Source: Alectoria sarmentosa
Lineage: Eukaryota; Ascomycota; Lecanoromycetes; Lecanorales; Parmeliaceae
NCBI GenBank assembly: GCA_009733775.1
Contig: WOGZ01000046.1
Span: 62,001 to 126,000 of the forward strand
Direction of reading: 5' to 3'
Length of the DNA: 64,000 nucleotides
Part shown: positions 43,992 to 54,554 of the stretch, in pieces
Position numbering within the stretch: the first letter of the stretch is position 1
How the letters are laid out: the number at the start of each line of letters is the position of its first letter
Position numbers and translations under genes: made by a program
The notes under the pieces: model-generated
Told to the model about the DNA's origin: nothing
Seen by the model: only the letters and a program-made list of their open reading frames with translations
The model's database searches: none

Positions 43992-44744
43992 ATGGCGCCA
44001 AAAGCAGCCAGTAAGAAAGGTTAGTAGGCCTGACTCCCCCATGATGCTCGAGACACCCTAAATGTTGCCGGTGTCGCTCAGAGAGGAGGACAAGACCGCC
44101 AGCAGCACCGTGCTCCTGAAAGATTTCCAATCTAGACGCAATACGGGATGTGATATTGGATGTGCTGACTTGAATGTCTTCAGCGCCCATCGGTGGCAAA
44201 CACAATGCCAAAGCCAGCCTGGCCGCCAAGTCTGCCCTCAAAGGCGTACGTTTGCTCCATCCTCCATCCTCTAGTCTCGTCTAACCCTCATGTCTCAAGG
44301 TTCACTCAAAGAAAACCCGCAAAGTCCGCCTCACAACCTCCTTCCACCGACCCAAGACGCTCCAGCTCTCCCGGACGCCCAAATACCCTCGCAAATCAGT
44401 CCCGCATGAGCCTCGCTTGGACCACCACAAGGTGATCGTCAATCCCTTAAATACCGAGAGCGCGATGAAGAAAATTGAAGAGAATAACACGCTGGTGTTC
44501 ATCTGCGATGTGAAGGCGAATAAGAGGCAGATAAAGGAAGCGCTGAAGAAGTTGTATGATGTGGATTGCGTGAAAATCAATACGCTGGTCAGGTAGGTCT
44601 TACCCGGGAAAATGAGCGTAGGGCGATTGTGCACATTCGCTAATCATGTTTGATAGGCCCGATGGATCGAAAAAGGCATATGCGAGGTTAACGCCGGATG
44701 TGGATGCGCTGGATATTGCGGCGACGAAGCTGAACATTGTCTAG
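43992..44744 (+). CDS. RPL25: 60S ribosomal protein L25 (uL23)
   Basis: Four exons, 43992..44019, 44184..44245, 44300..44592, 44657..44744, give 156 aa. N-terminal basic extension (MAPKAASKKAPIGGKHNAK) is the eukaryotic import region. VHSKKTRKVRLTTSFHRPKTL, RTPKYPRKSVPHEPRLDHHKVIVNPLNTESAMKKIEENNTLVFI, then VKANKRQIKEALKKLYDVDCVKINTLVRPDG and AYARLTPDVDALDIAATKLNIV, the invariant C-terminus. uL23 sits at the nascent-chain exit and binds SRP and the Sec translocon. The first intron, between codons 9 and 10, is the longest, as is common in fungal ribosomal protein genes. Confidence 0.97.
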
Positions 44745-45113
44745 ACCTGGGAAGGAGGGTGGCAAGGGCGGTGGAGTTAGCTAAGCTCGTGCAGACTTGA
44801 GTAGTTAGCAGCTTCTCACAATCTGCCCGGTCTCAACGTCCAAAGATCCAGCGTGGTTGATACCAGTGAATTCTGACGCTTCAGGAAGAAGAGCAGAGAT
44901 TGCTATGCCATTATGCTGTGCTTGGCAACGCCTATCGGATGCCGGGTGCTGCCGCGTATATCGTACAAATGCCATCTATCCGATGTCTACACCCGCTTGT
45001 ACTTTTGCAAATCCTGGCCCGATCACTGGTCCTCAAATCATACTAATACAGAGGACGTCGGCAACTAGTCTCCGCCGTCCGCCAACCCCTTCCCAAATCT
45101 CTTCCCATGATCC
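44745..45113. other. Spacer between L25 and TIM8
   Basis: 3' flanks of two convergent genes. Nothing recognised. Confidence 0.5.
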
Positions 45114-45532
45114 TCACATCCCTCCCTGCCCTCTCAATACGCTTAAATGCTTCAGCACCGCCTCGTTGGCATCTAAGAACCTCTCGACGCAATTCTGTAT
45201 ACACGGCTCCTCCTTCCTGTCTAGGCTGCTCGAGGAGATGCTCCCCGTGACGCATTTCTTCCAGCAGATGTCGGTGAGCTCATGTACGGCTAGGGTACAG
45301 CAGATGTAGCGTCAGTCAGTGTAGACATGGGCGACTTCGGAAAGCAGTTTGGAGCGGGAGGCTATGGGAGGGGGGGGGGTTGGATAGCAGAGGAAATAAG
45401 CATGTGAGATGGATGAGGCGTACACTCTTGAATCTTGGCTTTCTGCATCTCATTGTTGATAGACTGCTGGAGGTCTCGTTTGTCACTGTCTGAAAGTCTG
45501 TCAATGTCGACTTGCGCTTGTCGTTGATCCAT
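45114..45532 (-). CDS. TIM8: Mitochondrial intermembrane-space chaperone Tim8
   Basis: Two exons, 45532..45424 and 45289..45114, give 94 aa. Twin CX3C motifs with 16 residues between them are present: CWKKC at 45-49 and CIQNC at 66-70. The helix KAKIQESVHELTDICWKKC before the first pair and VERFLDANEAVLKHL after the second are typical for Tim8 (DDP1/TIMM8A in humans). With Tim13 it forms a hexamer that escorts hydrophobic precursors across the intermembrane space. A poly-G run at about 45370-45378 lies within the intron. The frame ends GQGGM, shorter than in yeast. Confidence 0.93.
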
Positions 45533-46086
45533 GGTCGATGTATTTGAAAATAGATATGGCTGGGAGGGGGAAGGGGGATGGGTTTTGCTCGTTCACGGTC
45601 TTGTCGTGATGGCAATAATTGGGGAGAAAACAATTTATATTCAGCGCTTGGCGCCAAGAGCGGAACTTTTTGATGACTTACTAGGTAGGCAACACTCCGG
45701 CGTTCGTACAGGTGTCGAGTTTGATATTCCCTAGAACTGCCATTGGCTCATTTCATTGCTATCCAACGTTAACATGAATGCGTGCCATGTTGCAGGCTTT
45801 ATTAAGAAATTTACTATTATAATACGGCTCTGATCAATGATTGCGGCATTGCTTCCACCAACGCCGGTCTGCTACCCATTCATACCTGTCATTGCATACT
45901 CCCAGTCTTTAACAAACATGACAGCACCACAGCATTTTTGATCAGCACCGCACGAGAACGACTGTTTGACTGGAAAAAGCGTAAGCCTTCCAAGACTAGA
46001 ACCCTCCCTATGCACCGATACCAACACGGAGACCCGCAACCTTGCTCCAGAAGCTATCTCGCCGATAGCACACGTTCCATATCTGC
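45533..46086. other. Intergenic spacer, nothing recognised
   Basis: Promoter side of TIM8. AT-rich near 45790-45830. No supported gene. Confidence 0.5.
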
Positions 46087-46461
46087 CTATGAAAAGTGCA
46101 AGCTGCAGACACCAACATGTATGCATTTGCCATTGCGAGTGGCGTGCCGCCCCGGAGATCTCCCATCCTCGGTCGGCACATGATCCAGTATGCCCCAAAG
46201 TGTCGCAGGGCTGAGCTCCGAGACGTACTCTTCCTTTTCTTTCTTGGTGATCCTACCCCTGTAGGCCTCACTAGCTTGGGCCTCCTGCTGCTCGAGGAAG
46301 GCTTGTATCGTTTTCGCAGCCTGTTGAAGCATATGTCGGCCTCGGACGTTCAAAACCGGATCGTTATCGGTGAAAAAGTCAAGGATGAACTGTGGAACAA
46401 GATGCAGGATTTCGTTATCGGTCTTGTCTTTAAAGATCGGAAGTTCTTGTGCACTAAACAC
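46087..46461 (-). CDS. Uncharacterised open frame, probably an exon or gene remnant
   Basis: About 124 codons with protein-like content (LPIFKDKTDNEILHLVPQFILDFFTDNDPVLNVRGRHML ... TIQAFLEQQEAQASEAYRGRIT). The frame does not begin with ATG; a splice acceptor (GTTTAG) lies at its head. Possible upstream coding bits (EPNARFVDFL) lie 60-100 bp further up but do not join in phase. I do not recognise a family. It could be the last exon of a small gene or a decayed gene. Confidence 0.3.
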   Translation of the reverse strand: MFSAQELPIFKDKTDNEILHLVPQFILDFFTDNDPVLNVRGRHMLQQAAKTIQAFLEQQEAQASEAYRGRITKKEKEEYVSELSPATLWGILDHVPTEDGRSPGRHATRNGKCIHVGVCSLHFS

Positions 46462-46892
46462 TCAATGCTTCGTAGTACTTGCCGGTCCACCCAGTCATTT
46501 ATACCAAGAAAATCAACAAACCTTGCGTTTGGTTCAGGCACGTGCCCTTCGACGCTCTTCGTTTGTTATGGTCTATAAACTTTTGCAGTCGGCAATCCTT
46601 TCTCGAGCCTATCATTAAAACAGGAAGTCGAGGACGATAAAGAGAGTAAGGCAAAGTCGTAGAACCGAAGGCGGTTCATACCTCTCAACATTTGTATCAA
46701 GTCTTATAATCCCTTTCGTCTTCACTCAAAAAAGATGGGCAGGTGTTGTTGGAGGCAATTGTAACATGTGGTGGTCATACCATAGCTCGCAAAGGCAAAT
46801 AGTATAAACTCAATATGACCTAATACAGAATGGCGCTAGCGCTCTATACATACTCGGTCGCCTGCCCCAACCTTTTGCTCTCTTCACCTCAT

Positions 46893-47019
46893 CATCGTGA
46901 CCACCTCGGGCGGTCGCACGTTTCTTGAAAACCCCTCCTCCTCCCTTCCCACTCTCGTCATCTTACCATCGTGGCCGCATGGGGCGGTCACACGTTTCTT
47001 GAAAACCCCTCCTCCTCCC
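46893..47019 (+). repeat. 53-bp direct repeat, two copies
   Basis: Copies at 46893-46945 and 46967-47019, offset 74 bp. Both begin CATCGTG and share an identical second half with GTTTCTTGAAAACCCCTCC; the first halves differ at a few sites. It lies 0.6 kb before the helicase ATG. Confidence 0.9.
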
Positions 47020-47348
47020 CTTCTTCTGCTACTGTTGCTGCAAAATCAGTGAGGTCTCCAAGGTACGTAATTGGACAAGCGGAAAATAATTCCGCTAATC
47101 TTAATACTGTTTATCAAACCAGCCATCTCAATTTTGTCACGGTCTCACTCACCTTCCAGCACCTTCCAGAATCATCCTCGACATTCATCTTCTAACACCT
47201 CCCCTTACATCACCTTCATCACCTTCATCACCATTGTTGAACTCACCAGCTTTGAGAAGTACAGAAACAAACCAAGTGCTCTTCGGTGAGTATCCAGCAC
47301 CTTCTCACACTTCACATCCTCCTCGTTTTGGACACCGTGTTTGTGGTC

Positions 47349-47425
47349 ACCCTCATCATTAGCACATTGCCATCATCATTAGCACACTGCCCTCATCACT
47401 AGACATCATCTTCATCATTAGCATG
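47349..47425 (+). repeat. TCATCATTAGCAC short repeats
   Basis: Three to four diverged copies of a 13-25 bp unit (TCATCATTAGCAC ...) in the leader of the helicase gene. Confidence 0.75.
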
Positions 47426-47643
47426 TCAGCTTTGAAGAATTTATATATAATAAAAAAAATAAAATCGCGTTTACTGAGTGTGAATGAAGACATCGGTCGT
47501 TCTAAGACTTTTCACCTACACTCACCCCAAATTCGGTTAACATCCCACCTTTACACGTGTTTACGCGTCTTTTCTGTTGTCAAATTCTCTCTATTTAGAG
47601 ACGGTTTTCTGACTGACCTTTGATATAGCTAAAGGATCCAGCC

Positions 47644-50600
47644 ATGGAGTCCTCTGACAATCCTCCCGAGACACTTCAAGATCTCAAAGCGCGCCGAAAC
47701 GCCTTGTCTGCTGAACTGAAAACCTTCTTGGTCAACCACGCTGCACTCGTCACGGATGAGGAGAAAAAGTCTCTCGCAAGGAAGTTTTACCCATCAATTC
47801 AGATGTTCAAAGACGTCAATAGCAAGATCAGCAAGATCGAGAAGCAAGAGCAAACCGCATCTCCAAACCTGACCGCAAAAGAATCCTCCAGCCACGGCTC
47901 TCAAGCTGACCTGCCACCCGGTACCGAGGCAAAGCCTGACGAATCCAAGCATGGTGAGCACAATGTAGCCACCGCTACCCACGCCAACGACACGGCAGTC
48001 TCGTCTACCAATGACAAGCAGAAAGCAGACGCTGCCAATGCTACCAACGGCAAACCTCTCTCGCCCATTCATGCCACTGGCAACCATAAGGGCGACGAAC
48101 CTGAGAAGCATCCTGGCACCGACTCTTCATCCAATGATTGGGGCGATGGTGCAGCAGGAGACCCAGCCAGTGCTTGGGACCAAGCTCCACCTGATCCTCC
48201 GACCGAAGAGGACACCTCAGTATGGAACCCCCCTGAGCCTGATCCTCCTTGGATCGCCGACAAAACACATGTCACTATGAAAGAGCCCAAGAGATCCAAT
48301 CCTGTGGATCATGCAGTTCTTCGTTTCATTACAGGTGACAAGGTGTATTGCATTGGAAACCTTGACAAGACAGTTGAAGACAACATCGTTCAAGTGCTCC
48401 CGATCATCAAGTGTCCGCGTTCAGAGCCTCCCTACTACGGCATTCGTGTCAAGTTCCCACGCGACGAATCCTCCGAGGCCAAAGCCCTCTTCAACGACCC
48501 GAAGTTCCACACGGTCTTGTACAAATTCCTCCCTAAGTCCTACACTGTCGAAGATCACACTGTCACCGACGAGGCTGAATTCCAGGAATTTCTCGAGCAC
48601 GCTCCTTCATACATCCACGCCAAAGCTAAGGAAGCCAAGTCGCAGGAAAAATTGTATCGCATCACCTTCTCCTATGATGAGAAGGACATTGAGCAGCTTT
48701 TCTATCCGAACCTCTTCTCGTCAAGTGTGCCTGGCGTCCAAGACACCTTCAATGCCATGGAGCTTGTCCCTGCATGCAAGACCCTATCAATCTTCATGTG
48801 GAAGTACACGGATCTACCCAGCAATCTGCAGTTTTTGTACCGGACACAGTGGGATCATATCTCAAGCCTTGACCCGTACCTGCACCGGGAGAAGAAGGGT
48901 TTGGCGGCATAGTACGCATGACCACCATAACAGTAGTACACCGTGCTGACATCAAACAGTGTTCAATGGGGCAAGATCAAAATCCCCGAAGCCGAGGATG
49001 CTTTCGACCGCTGGCAGACTTTCCACAAATACCCTGAGTACCATCTCATTGTTGGGAATGGCGTTGCTCGAGAGAAGATGAAGGAAATTGAGCTCATCAA
49101 GCAATTGCGCAATCACCCTGCCAAGATGACCGTCTATCAAGTTGGCCCCGGTGGCGCATACTATATCGCCTTGATGCAGTTTCACAAATTCAAGGATGCC
49201 AAGAAGATAATCGTCGCCGCTGGTCAAGGCTTAGTGACCTGGGAGCCTGCACCTAGAGTTAAGCCGCAAAATGAACTTGCGCAGGGCGAGCGTCCAGCAC
49301 AAGATAGGCCTAATGGCTGGCCCGCGTGGGTGATCACGGACAGCTCATTCCTCCATGGCGCCGACATGGCATTCTGGTTGAAACGTCCAACGGATGCCAC
49401 CAACAAGTACAAGGACAAGGAAATGCCAGATGTTCCCAAGGTGGGCGAAGCGCTTCAGTCTCAAATGGTGTATTACAAGATCCGTGCCGATGTGACAACC
49501 ACCAAGCAGCTCCTTGATGGTTTGAACAAACTGCGCTTTAAGGAGACGAAAGGAGATCCCGAAGCTGAAATCAAGAGAGCTTTGATATGTGGTGTAGACC
49601 AGAAGATCTATCGTAAGGTCGACGTCCTAGAAGGGCTCAGTGATGCCGACATCAAGAGCTTCGCTTGGAGTTTAACACCCAGTCAAGAAGACTTTATCTT
49701 CCACTACTGTCGACAGATCCTCAATGGCATCGGCATCCTTCAAGGTCCCGCCGGTTCTGGTAAGACTACGATCATCAAAATTCTCGTACAAATTGCCCAC
49801 AAGCGCGGTCTCAAAGTCGCTGTCGTTACCGACTCCAACTCCGCAGCGGACAATGTCATCGACGTGCTTGCAGAAATGCCTTTCGTTGCTGTGCGAGTGC
49901 ATCCTGCTGGTAAGCATTCCCTAGAACTATTGTATTTGTCCGCTGTACTAACTCCTCTATAGGACTTGAGCGTCACCATTTGATGAGGCATGTCCGCAAA
50001 GGTATCGACCGCAAGTCTCTCAAGCCTGCGGATCCCGAGCCACCCCCTAAGTCAAGCGTCGATGAAGAGCCAGCGGAAAAGCCTTGGGTTCCTTCCTTCA
50101 AACAGCACGGTGATATCAAAGACTCAGGTATGGAGGATCTCGACACCGGACCATCCGAAGACCATGATGATCCTAATAACTCCATGAATGCCACCGAACA
50201 AACCAAGAACGCGATTGATGCTGCTGACGAAGATGCACAACGTGCTGAGGGCTGGCAGCACGATGATTTATCCGTGACCTTCACCGAATACATGCTCAAA
50301 TCAGCTGAAGACAACTATCTAAACGCAAAAGCTATCATGTCCCCAGAAGACCCGAGAATGAGAACGATTGATTCCGCGTTGTGGACCTGGATGCTCAAGG
50401 TGCTTCATATCATCAAGAAAGACCCCAACGCACATGACGTCAATCTTATTCTGGTCCAACTCGCAGCCAAAGAAGAGTGGCAAGAACTTCGCGCCATACT
50501 GATGAAATCCCAAGTGCAGGAGCTGAACAGAGCCGAACAGGCCAAATACGTAGATCTCATCGAGAAATGCGCCGCAATGTTCATCTCGGTTGCCGCGAGC

Positions 50601-51785
50601 GCCACCGTTTGCACCATTGCCCAACTTGCAAGCCAGTTGTTAAAAGGCGTGCTCTTCGACTGGATCATCGTGGACGAAGCCATAGTCATGACAGAAGCAC
50701 AATTCATAGAGATCTGGCGCAATTCCAGCTTAGCCATATTGCTTGGGGATCAGGCACAATTTGGTTCCACTGTCTTAACCAAACCAGCTGAGAATCCCTT
50801 CGTCGACCAATTGCGACAAGGGCCCTTCGTCCGCCTCATACAGAATGGCTGGCCATATTTCATGTTGCGAGAGGTGATGCGAATGACTTCAGGCCTCGAA
50901 CTTATCTGCAGCGACCTCTTCTATAATGGCAAACTGAAGTCAGGCACCGGCACCGAACTCTACCTCCCATCTCGTGCAATGAGCAGAAAATGGCAGGAGA
51001 TTACTCTCTCGAAATACCCTTCCCTAAAGAAAGAACCGCAGGGCCTTGTGTATCCCATCTTCATCAACATTGCCTCTGAATCCGAGCAAGAGTTGGGAGG
51101 AGGTACATCTCGGACCAATTTGTTTACTGCATCAGCGATAATTGACTATGTCATTTGGCTTGTTGAATCCGAGATTGCCAAACCTGATGAAATTGGCATT
51201 GCAACCCCCTATGCCGCCCAGGTCAATCTATACCTTGAACAGTTCCGCCAGCTCGATAAGCCAAACCATGTCTGGGAGTTGATTCGAGTTGGAAGTACAG
51301 AATGGTGGCAGGGCAAACAAGCGTATTGCATGATCGTCGACCTGGTTCGCGCTTCCAACGACATGGCCGATCTGGCATTCATGGCCAATGCTCGTCGCCT
51401 GAATGTCCTGCACTCTCGCCAGACACAGGCACTCACTATATTTGGCGACAAGGACTGCGTGAAGACGGAATCGACAGGTAACCAAGAGGCCGACGAGAAA
51501 GAATCCAAAAAGCGTAGCTACGATAATCGGTTTCTGATCCAGCTCTTCAAATGGATGCAGAATAGAGGCCGGCTTGTCGAAATTCCTGCGGAATCTCTAT
51601 CTCAGCAATACGTCAAGCCGACTGCTCGTGCTCTTCCTGCTCGTGCTCGTGCTCCTGTCTCTGCTCCTGTTCCCGGTCCTGCTTCTGCTTCCGGCCCTGC
51701 TTCTACCACGGGCTGGGACTCTAGCAGCAATGCTGCTGCCGATGCGGGTGCTGCCTGGACATCCCGTAACAACGCCTGGTCATGA
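47644..51785 (+). CDS. Superfamily 1 (UPF1-like) RNA/DNA helicase with tryptophan-rich ends
   Basis: Three exons, 47644..48911, 48961..49919, 49963..51785, give 1349 aa. N-terminal coiled-coil-like region, then a low-complexity stretch with four Trp in small/acidic context (NDWGDG, SAWDQA, SVWNPP, PPWIAD, residues about 166-203). A middle region without a named domain follows. The helicase core has Walker A GPAGSGKTT (about 684), box II VDEAIVMTEAQ (about 979; DEAA is usual), GDQAQFGSTV (about 1005), IGIATPYAAQV, WWQGKQ (about 1191) and RRLNVLHSRQTQALTIFGD (about 1226; VALTRA is usual). The tail is Ala/Pro-rich with three more Trp (TGWDSS, AAWTSR, NAWS). SF1 relatives include UPF1, SEN1 and the silencing helicases Hrr1/SAD-3. 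Its own role is unknown; a silencing role is inference from the Trp motifs. Confidence 0.85.
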
Positions 51786-52945
51786 GAAGCAAATGTGGTG
51801 AGCAGAGGACCAACAAAATTCCAATCACTAGCAGCGGGTATGCTATCTGATCTTGTTGTAAATCGTCATTGTAGCTTTCGGTCCACCACTTTTGCAGCCA
51901 GCATGAATGGCATTACACGTGTTTTCTGCACTGCTCTGTTCCAAACGATGCCGCTCTCTGACCAATCGCCCCAACTCCTGCTCCTTGCAAACCAAGTCCT
52001 TCTCTGCGAATTGTGGAACACTTTTCTTACATTCCCCGGCAGCACTCGCCAGCCAGGGTTCTTCACGACAAGGGTTCTTCGGAGAACGACCACCAAGCAG
52101 CACTCTGGACGTTGAACGTGAGACCTTGCAAAATCATGGGCCAATATCCTCCTACCCTGATTCTTTACATTGCAAAGTATCAGGGACAGTGTCCCGGTAT
52201 CTGCCATTTTCCCCTCCAGCTTCCCTCCCAACCGTGCAATGACGATGCCCCCAGAGGTTCATTTCGACTTGTTGCCAGGGGCTATCACCTTAGGCTGAGA
52301 ATTGTTATACCGTTGGATCAAGAATCGTAACATTATGATGCCGAGGATGAAAGCTGCTTGGTACCACAGGTTAGACATTGTGCCTGTTTGGAGACGAAGT
52401 AGAGCCGCCGACTGCAGCAGAGTGAGAGTCACTCTTTCTCTGGGTGGGCTAGATTAGCGTGTGCAGGAAGGTAAAGTAGGCAATTCTTGGCGCTGCCCCT
52501 CAGCCCACCTCAGCCACTTACTTACTTACTATTATGACGAATGATGCTCCAAACTGAATGTGAAATGGAGATTTGTTTATTTCTTTTTCTTTGGCCTCAG
52601 AGAATTCGATTCAATCTTCTGGATGTCTCCATTTATTAGTATAGGAGGGAATACTCTGTACACGTTGGACTTCTTGATAATTATCGAAAGTATCATCTAT
52701 TGTTACAGCAGATCTTGTTCCGATGTGCATACGCTACTCTAGAACCTTGGGAGTCAGCCAATTCATTTTGGATTCCTGTTTCGTCCGACCGAGGAACTAC
52801 AGAACAATACGTTCGATAGGAGAGCCTTCTGTGAATTGGACTTCATGTAGGGGGAGCTACTTCTCAAGCCATTGATATGGCGGTATGAGAACATTTCGCC
52901 TCTACCCAACAGTAGGCAGATCACCCTACCACGTCCTTCAATCCA
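51786..52945. other. Spacer between convergent helicase and PHA2
   Basis: 3' flanks; the frame at 51795-52115 is not supported by any family. AT-rich stretch near 52530-52700. No repeats of note. Confidence 0.5.
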
Positions 52946-54103
52946 TCACCGCTTAGATCGATCGACCCAACATCCAAGCCACTTGTTCCCTTCCGTAGTG
53001 GTATCCAATTCGTCCAACGCCATACGAACGAGATCGGGATCCTCCAGTACCTTCTTCCCCTCGACTTCTACCAAAAAGATGTAGTGCCATGGTCGGATTC
53101 TGCTCGGTCTGCTGTTGATGCTCGTAACGTTAAGCCCATGATTCTTGAAGACCAGCAAAGCGTTTGCCAAAGCCCCCTGCGTCCCATGATTGATGCTGAA
53201 TGCAATGAGCGCCTTTCGCTTGGTCTTTGTGCCAGTCTCTGCAAAGAGCTTTGGCGGAAGTGGTCCTTGGTACTCGAGGTTGACGGGACCTTTCTGAATG
53301 ATGAGGAATCTGGTGGTATTGTCTTCGACGTCTTGTATGTCGGTGGCCATGATAGTCAGGCCGTGGACATCGGCAGCGAGGGCACTTGAGATAGCCGCTG
53401 CTGCGCCAGACGGTAAATCCTCCTCCTCGGAGCCCTTTGCGACTATTGAAGCAGCACGAGAAGTAGAGGACACCTCACGACGCTCGACGCCTTTGAGATA
53501 GGTAGATAAGAACGCTTCGCACTGGCCGAACGCTTGCGGATGACTATAGACACGTTGAACGTGCTTTAAACTAGTCAAAGGCTTGGAACGGGGCTCCCGA
53601 GGGTTCGGCTTGGTCCTTGTAGGCGTTGCACATCCTGACGAGTGAGGAGATAGTGTGTCTCTGTCTCCATGAGGGGGATTGGTCGGGACGCGGCCAAGAA
53701 GGCAATGCTGAACGTCCATGTAGGCCTCGCCGCAGACATGAATTTCAGGAAAGTCTTCGCCGCGGTCGATGAGGAGATCCAATGTAAAAATGACGGGACC
53801 ATTGGACGAATTTTCAAAAGGGACAACGCCAAAAGTGGCAGAAGAGTCTTGAACGGCATGGAAAACATCTGACCGCTGATGAGTTAGGGAAGGAGCATTC
53901 TGCGGGGGAGATATTACCTGCGATAGACCCCTGAGCTTCAAGTTCGTACTTTTCCGTATTGAAGGAATCAGCCGCTGCCTGTTATCTTGTAAATTTTTGG
54001 TTGCGGAGCTGCTGGACAGCTAACAGGTTTGTACCTGATGAGTGTAGGACGATGGAGGCCCCAGATACGCGATCAACGTCTTCGATGCATTGGTGTTCGC
54101 CAT
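52946..54103 (-). CDS. PHA2: Prephenate dehydratase
   Basis: Three exons, 54103..54035, 53978..53918, 53868..52946, give 350 aa. Start MANTNASKTLIAYLGPPSSYTHQ is the substrate-domain opening (GPxGSYTHQ). DVFHAVQ, GVVPFENSSNGPVIFTLDLL, then YSHPQAFGQCEAFL and the catalytic motif NTTRFLII (TRF) follow. The C-terminal ACT domain has KALIAFSINHGTQGALANALLVF and INSRPSRIRPWHYIFLVEVEG, the phenylalanine-binding site (ESRPS-like, here NSRPS). It converts prephenate to phenylpyruvate, the last committed step to phenylalanine. The ACT domain means feedback control by phenylalanine is likely. A long Pro/Ser insert (PPHGDRDTLSPHSS) separates the two lobes of the catalytic domain. Confidence 0.93.
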
Positions 54104-54554
54104 TCTCAATCAACTCTGGCCGACCCTCTTTGCAAGCCTTGGCTCGTCTACCTAGTAGTAGGCACAGCTACTCGATGTCTGATGAGATGGTTGAGGCCTG
54201 GGATTGATGCTCTGTGACCCATGCAGCCAGCCGCATATGGTGATAGCAACAGCAATGCATGATGTCAAAAGGGAAGAGCGAGCATCAGGATTTTCATGAT
54301 CCATGGAAGTGCTACATGCTACCATACCGTTCAAATCTTCGTGAAGGCTGCAACGAGGGAGGGCATTACAGGGACAATCCCACCATCTCATGTGCAGTAC
54401 TTCGAAACGAAGCTAAGATAAGATAAGTAGTATCTTGTGGGCTCTGCTCGGTGGAAGTCAGGTCCAAGAGTACTTTCATCCTATCAGGCAGGCAACGATA
54501 TCTTTGATCGGATGATGCTTGTAATTTGTGTTTCCATCTAAGCTAACAGCAATG
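54104..54554. other. Spacer between PHA2 and the transporter
   Basis: Promoter of PHA2 and 3' flank of the transporter. Nothing recognised. Confidence 0.5.

Larger units (their letters stand above)
46462..47643. other. 5' region of the helicase gene with duplications
   Basis: Holds a 53-bp tandem duplication (46893-47019) and TCATCATTAGCAC repeats at 47349-47425. A long leader with a possible 5' UTR intron (GTGAGT at about 47287 to GATATAG at about 47629) is plausible. No gene supported. Confidence 0.5.

Noticed and set aside
48311..48949. 212-codon frame overlapping helicase exon 1
   Set aside because: Different frame of the same strand; the main frame carries the conserved helicase protein and correct splice phases.
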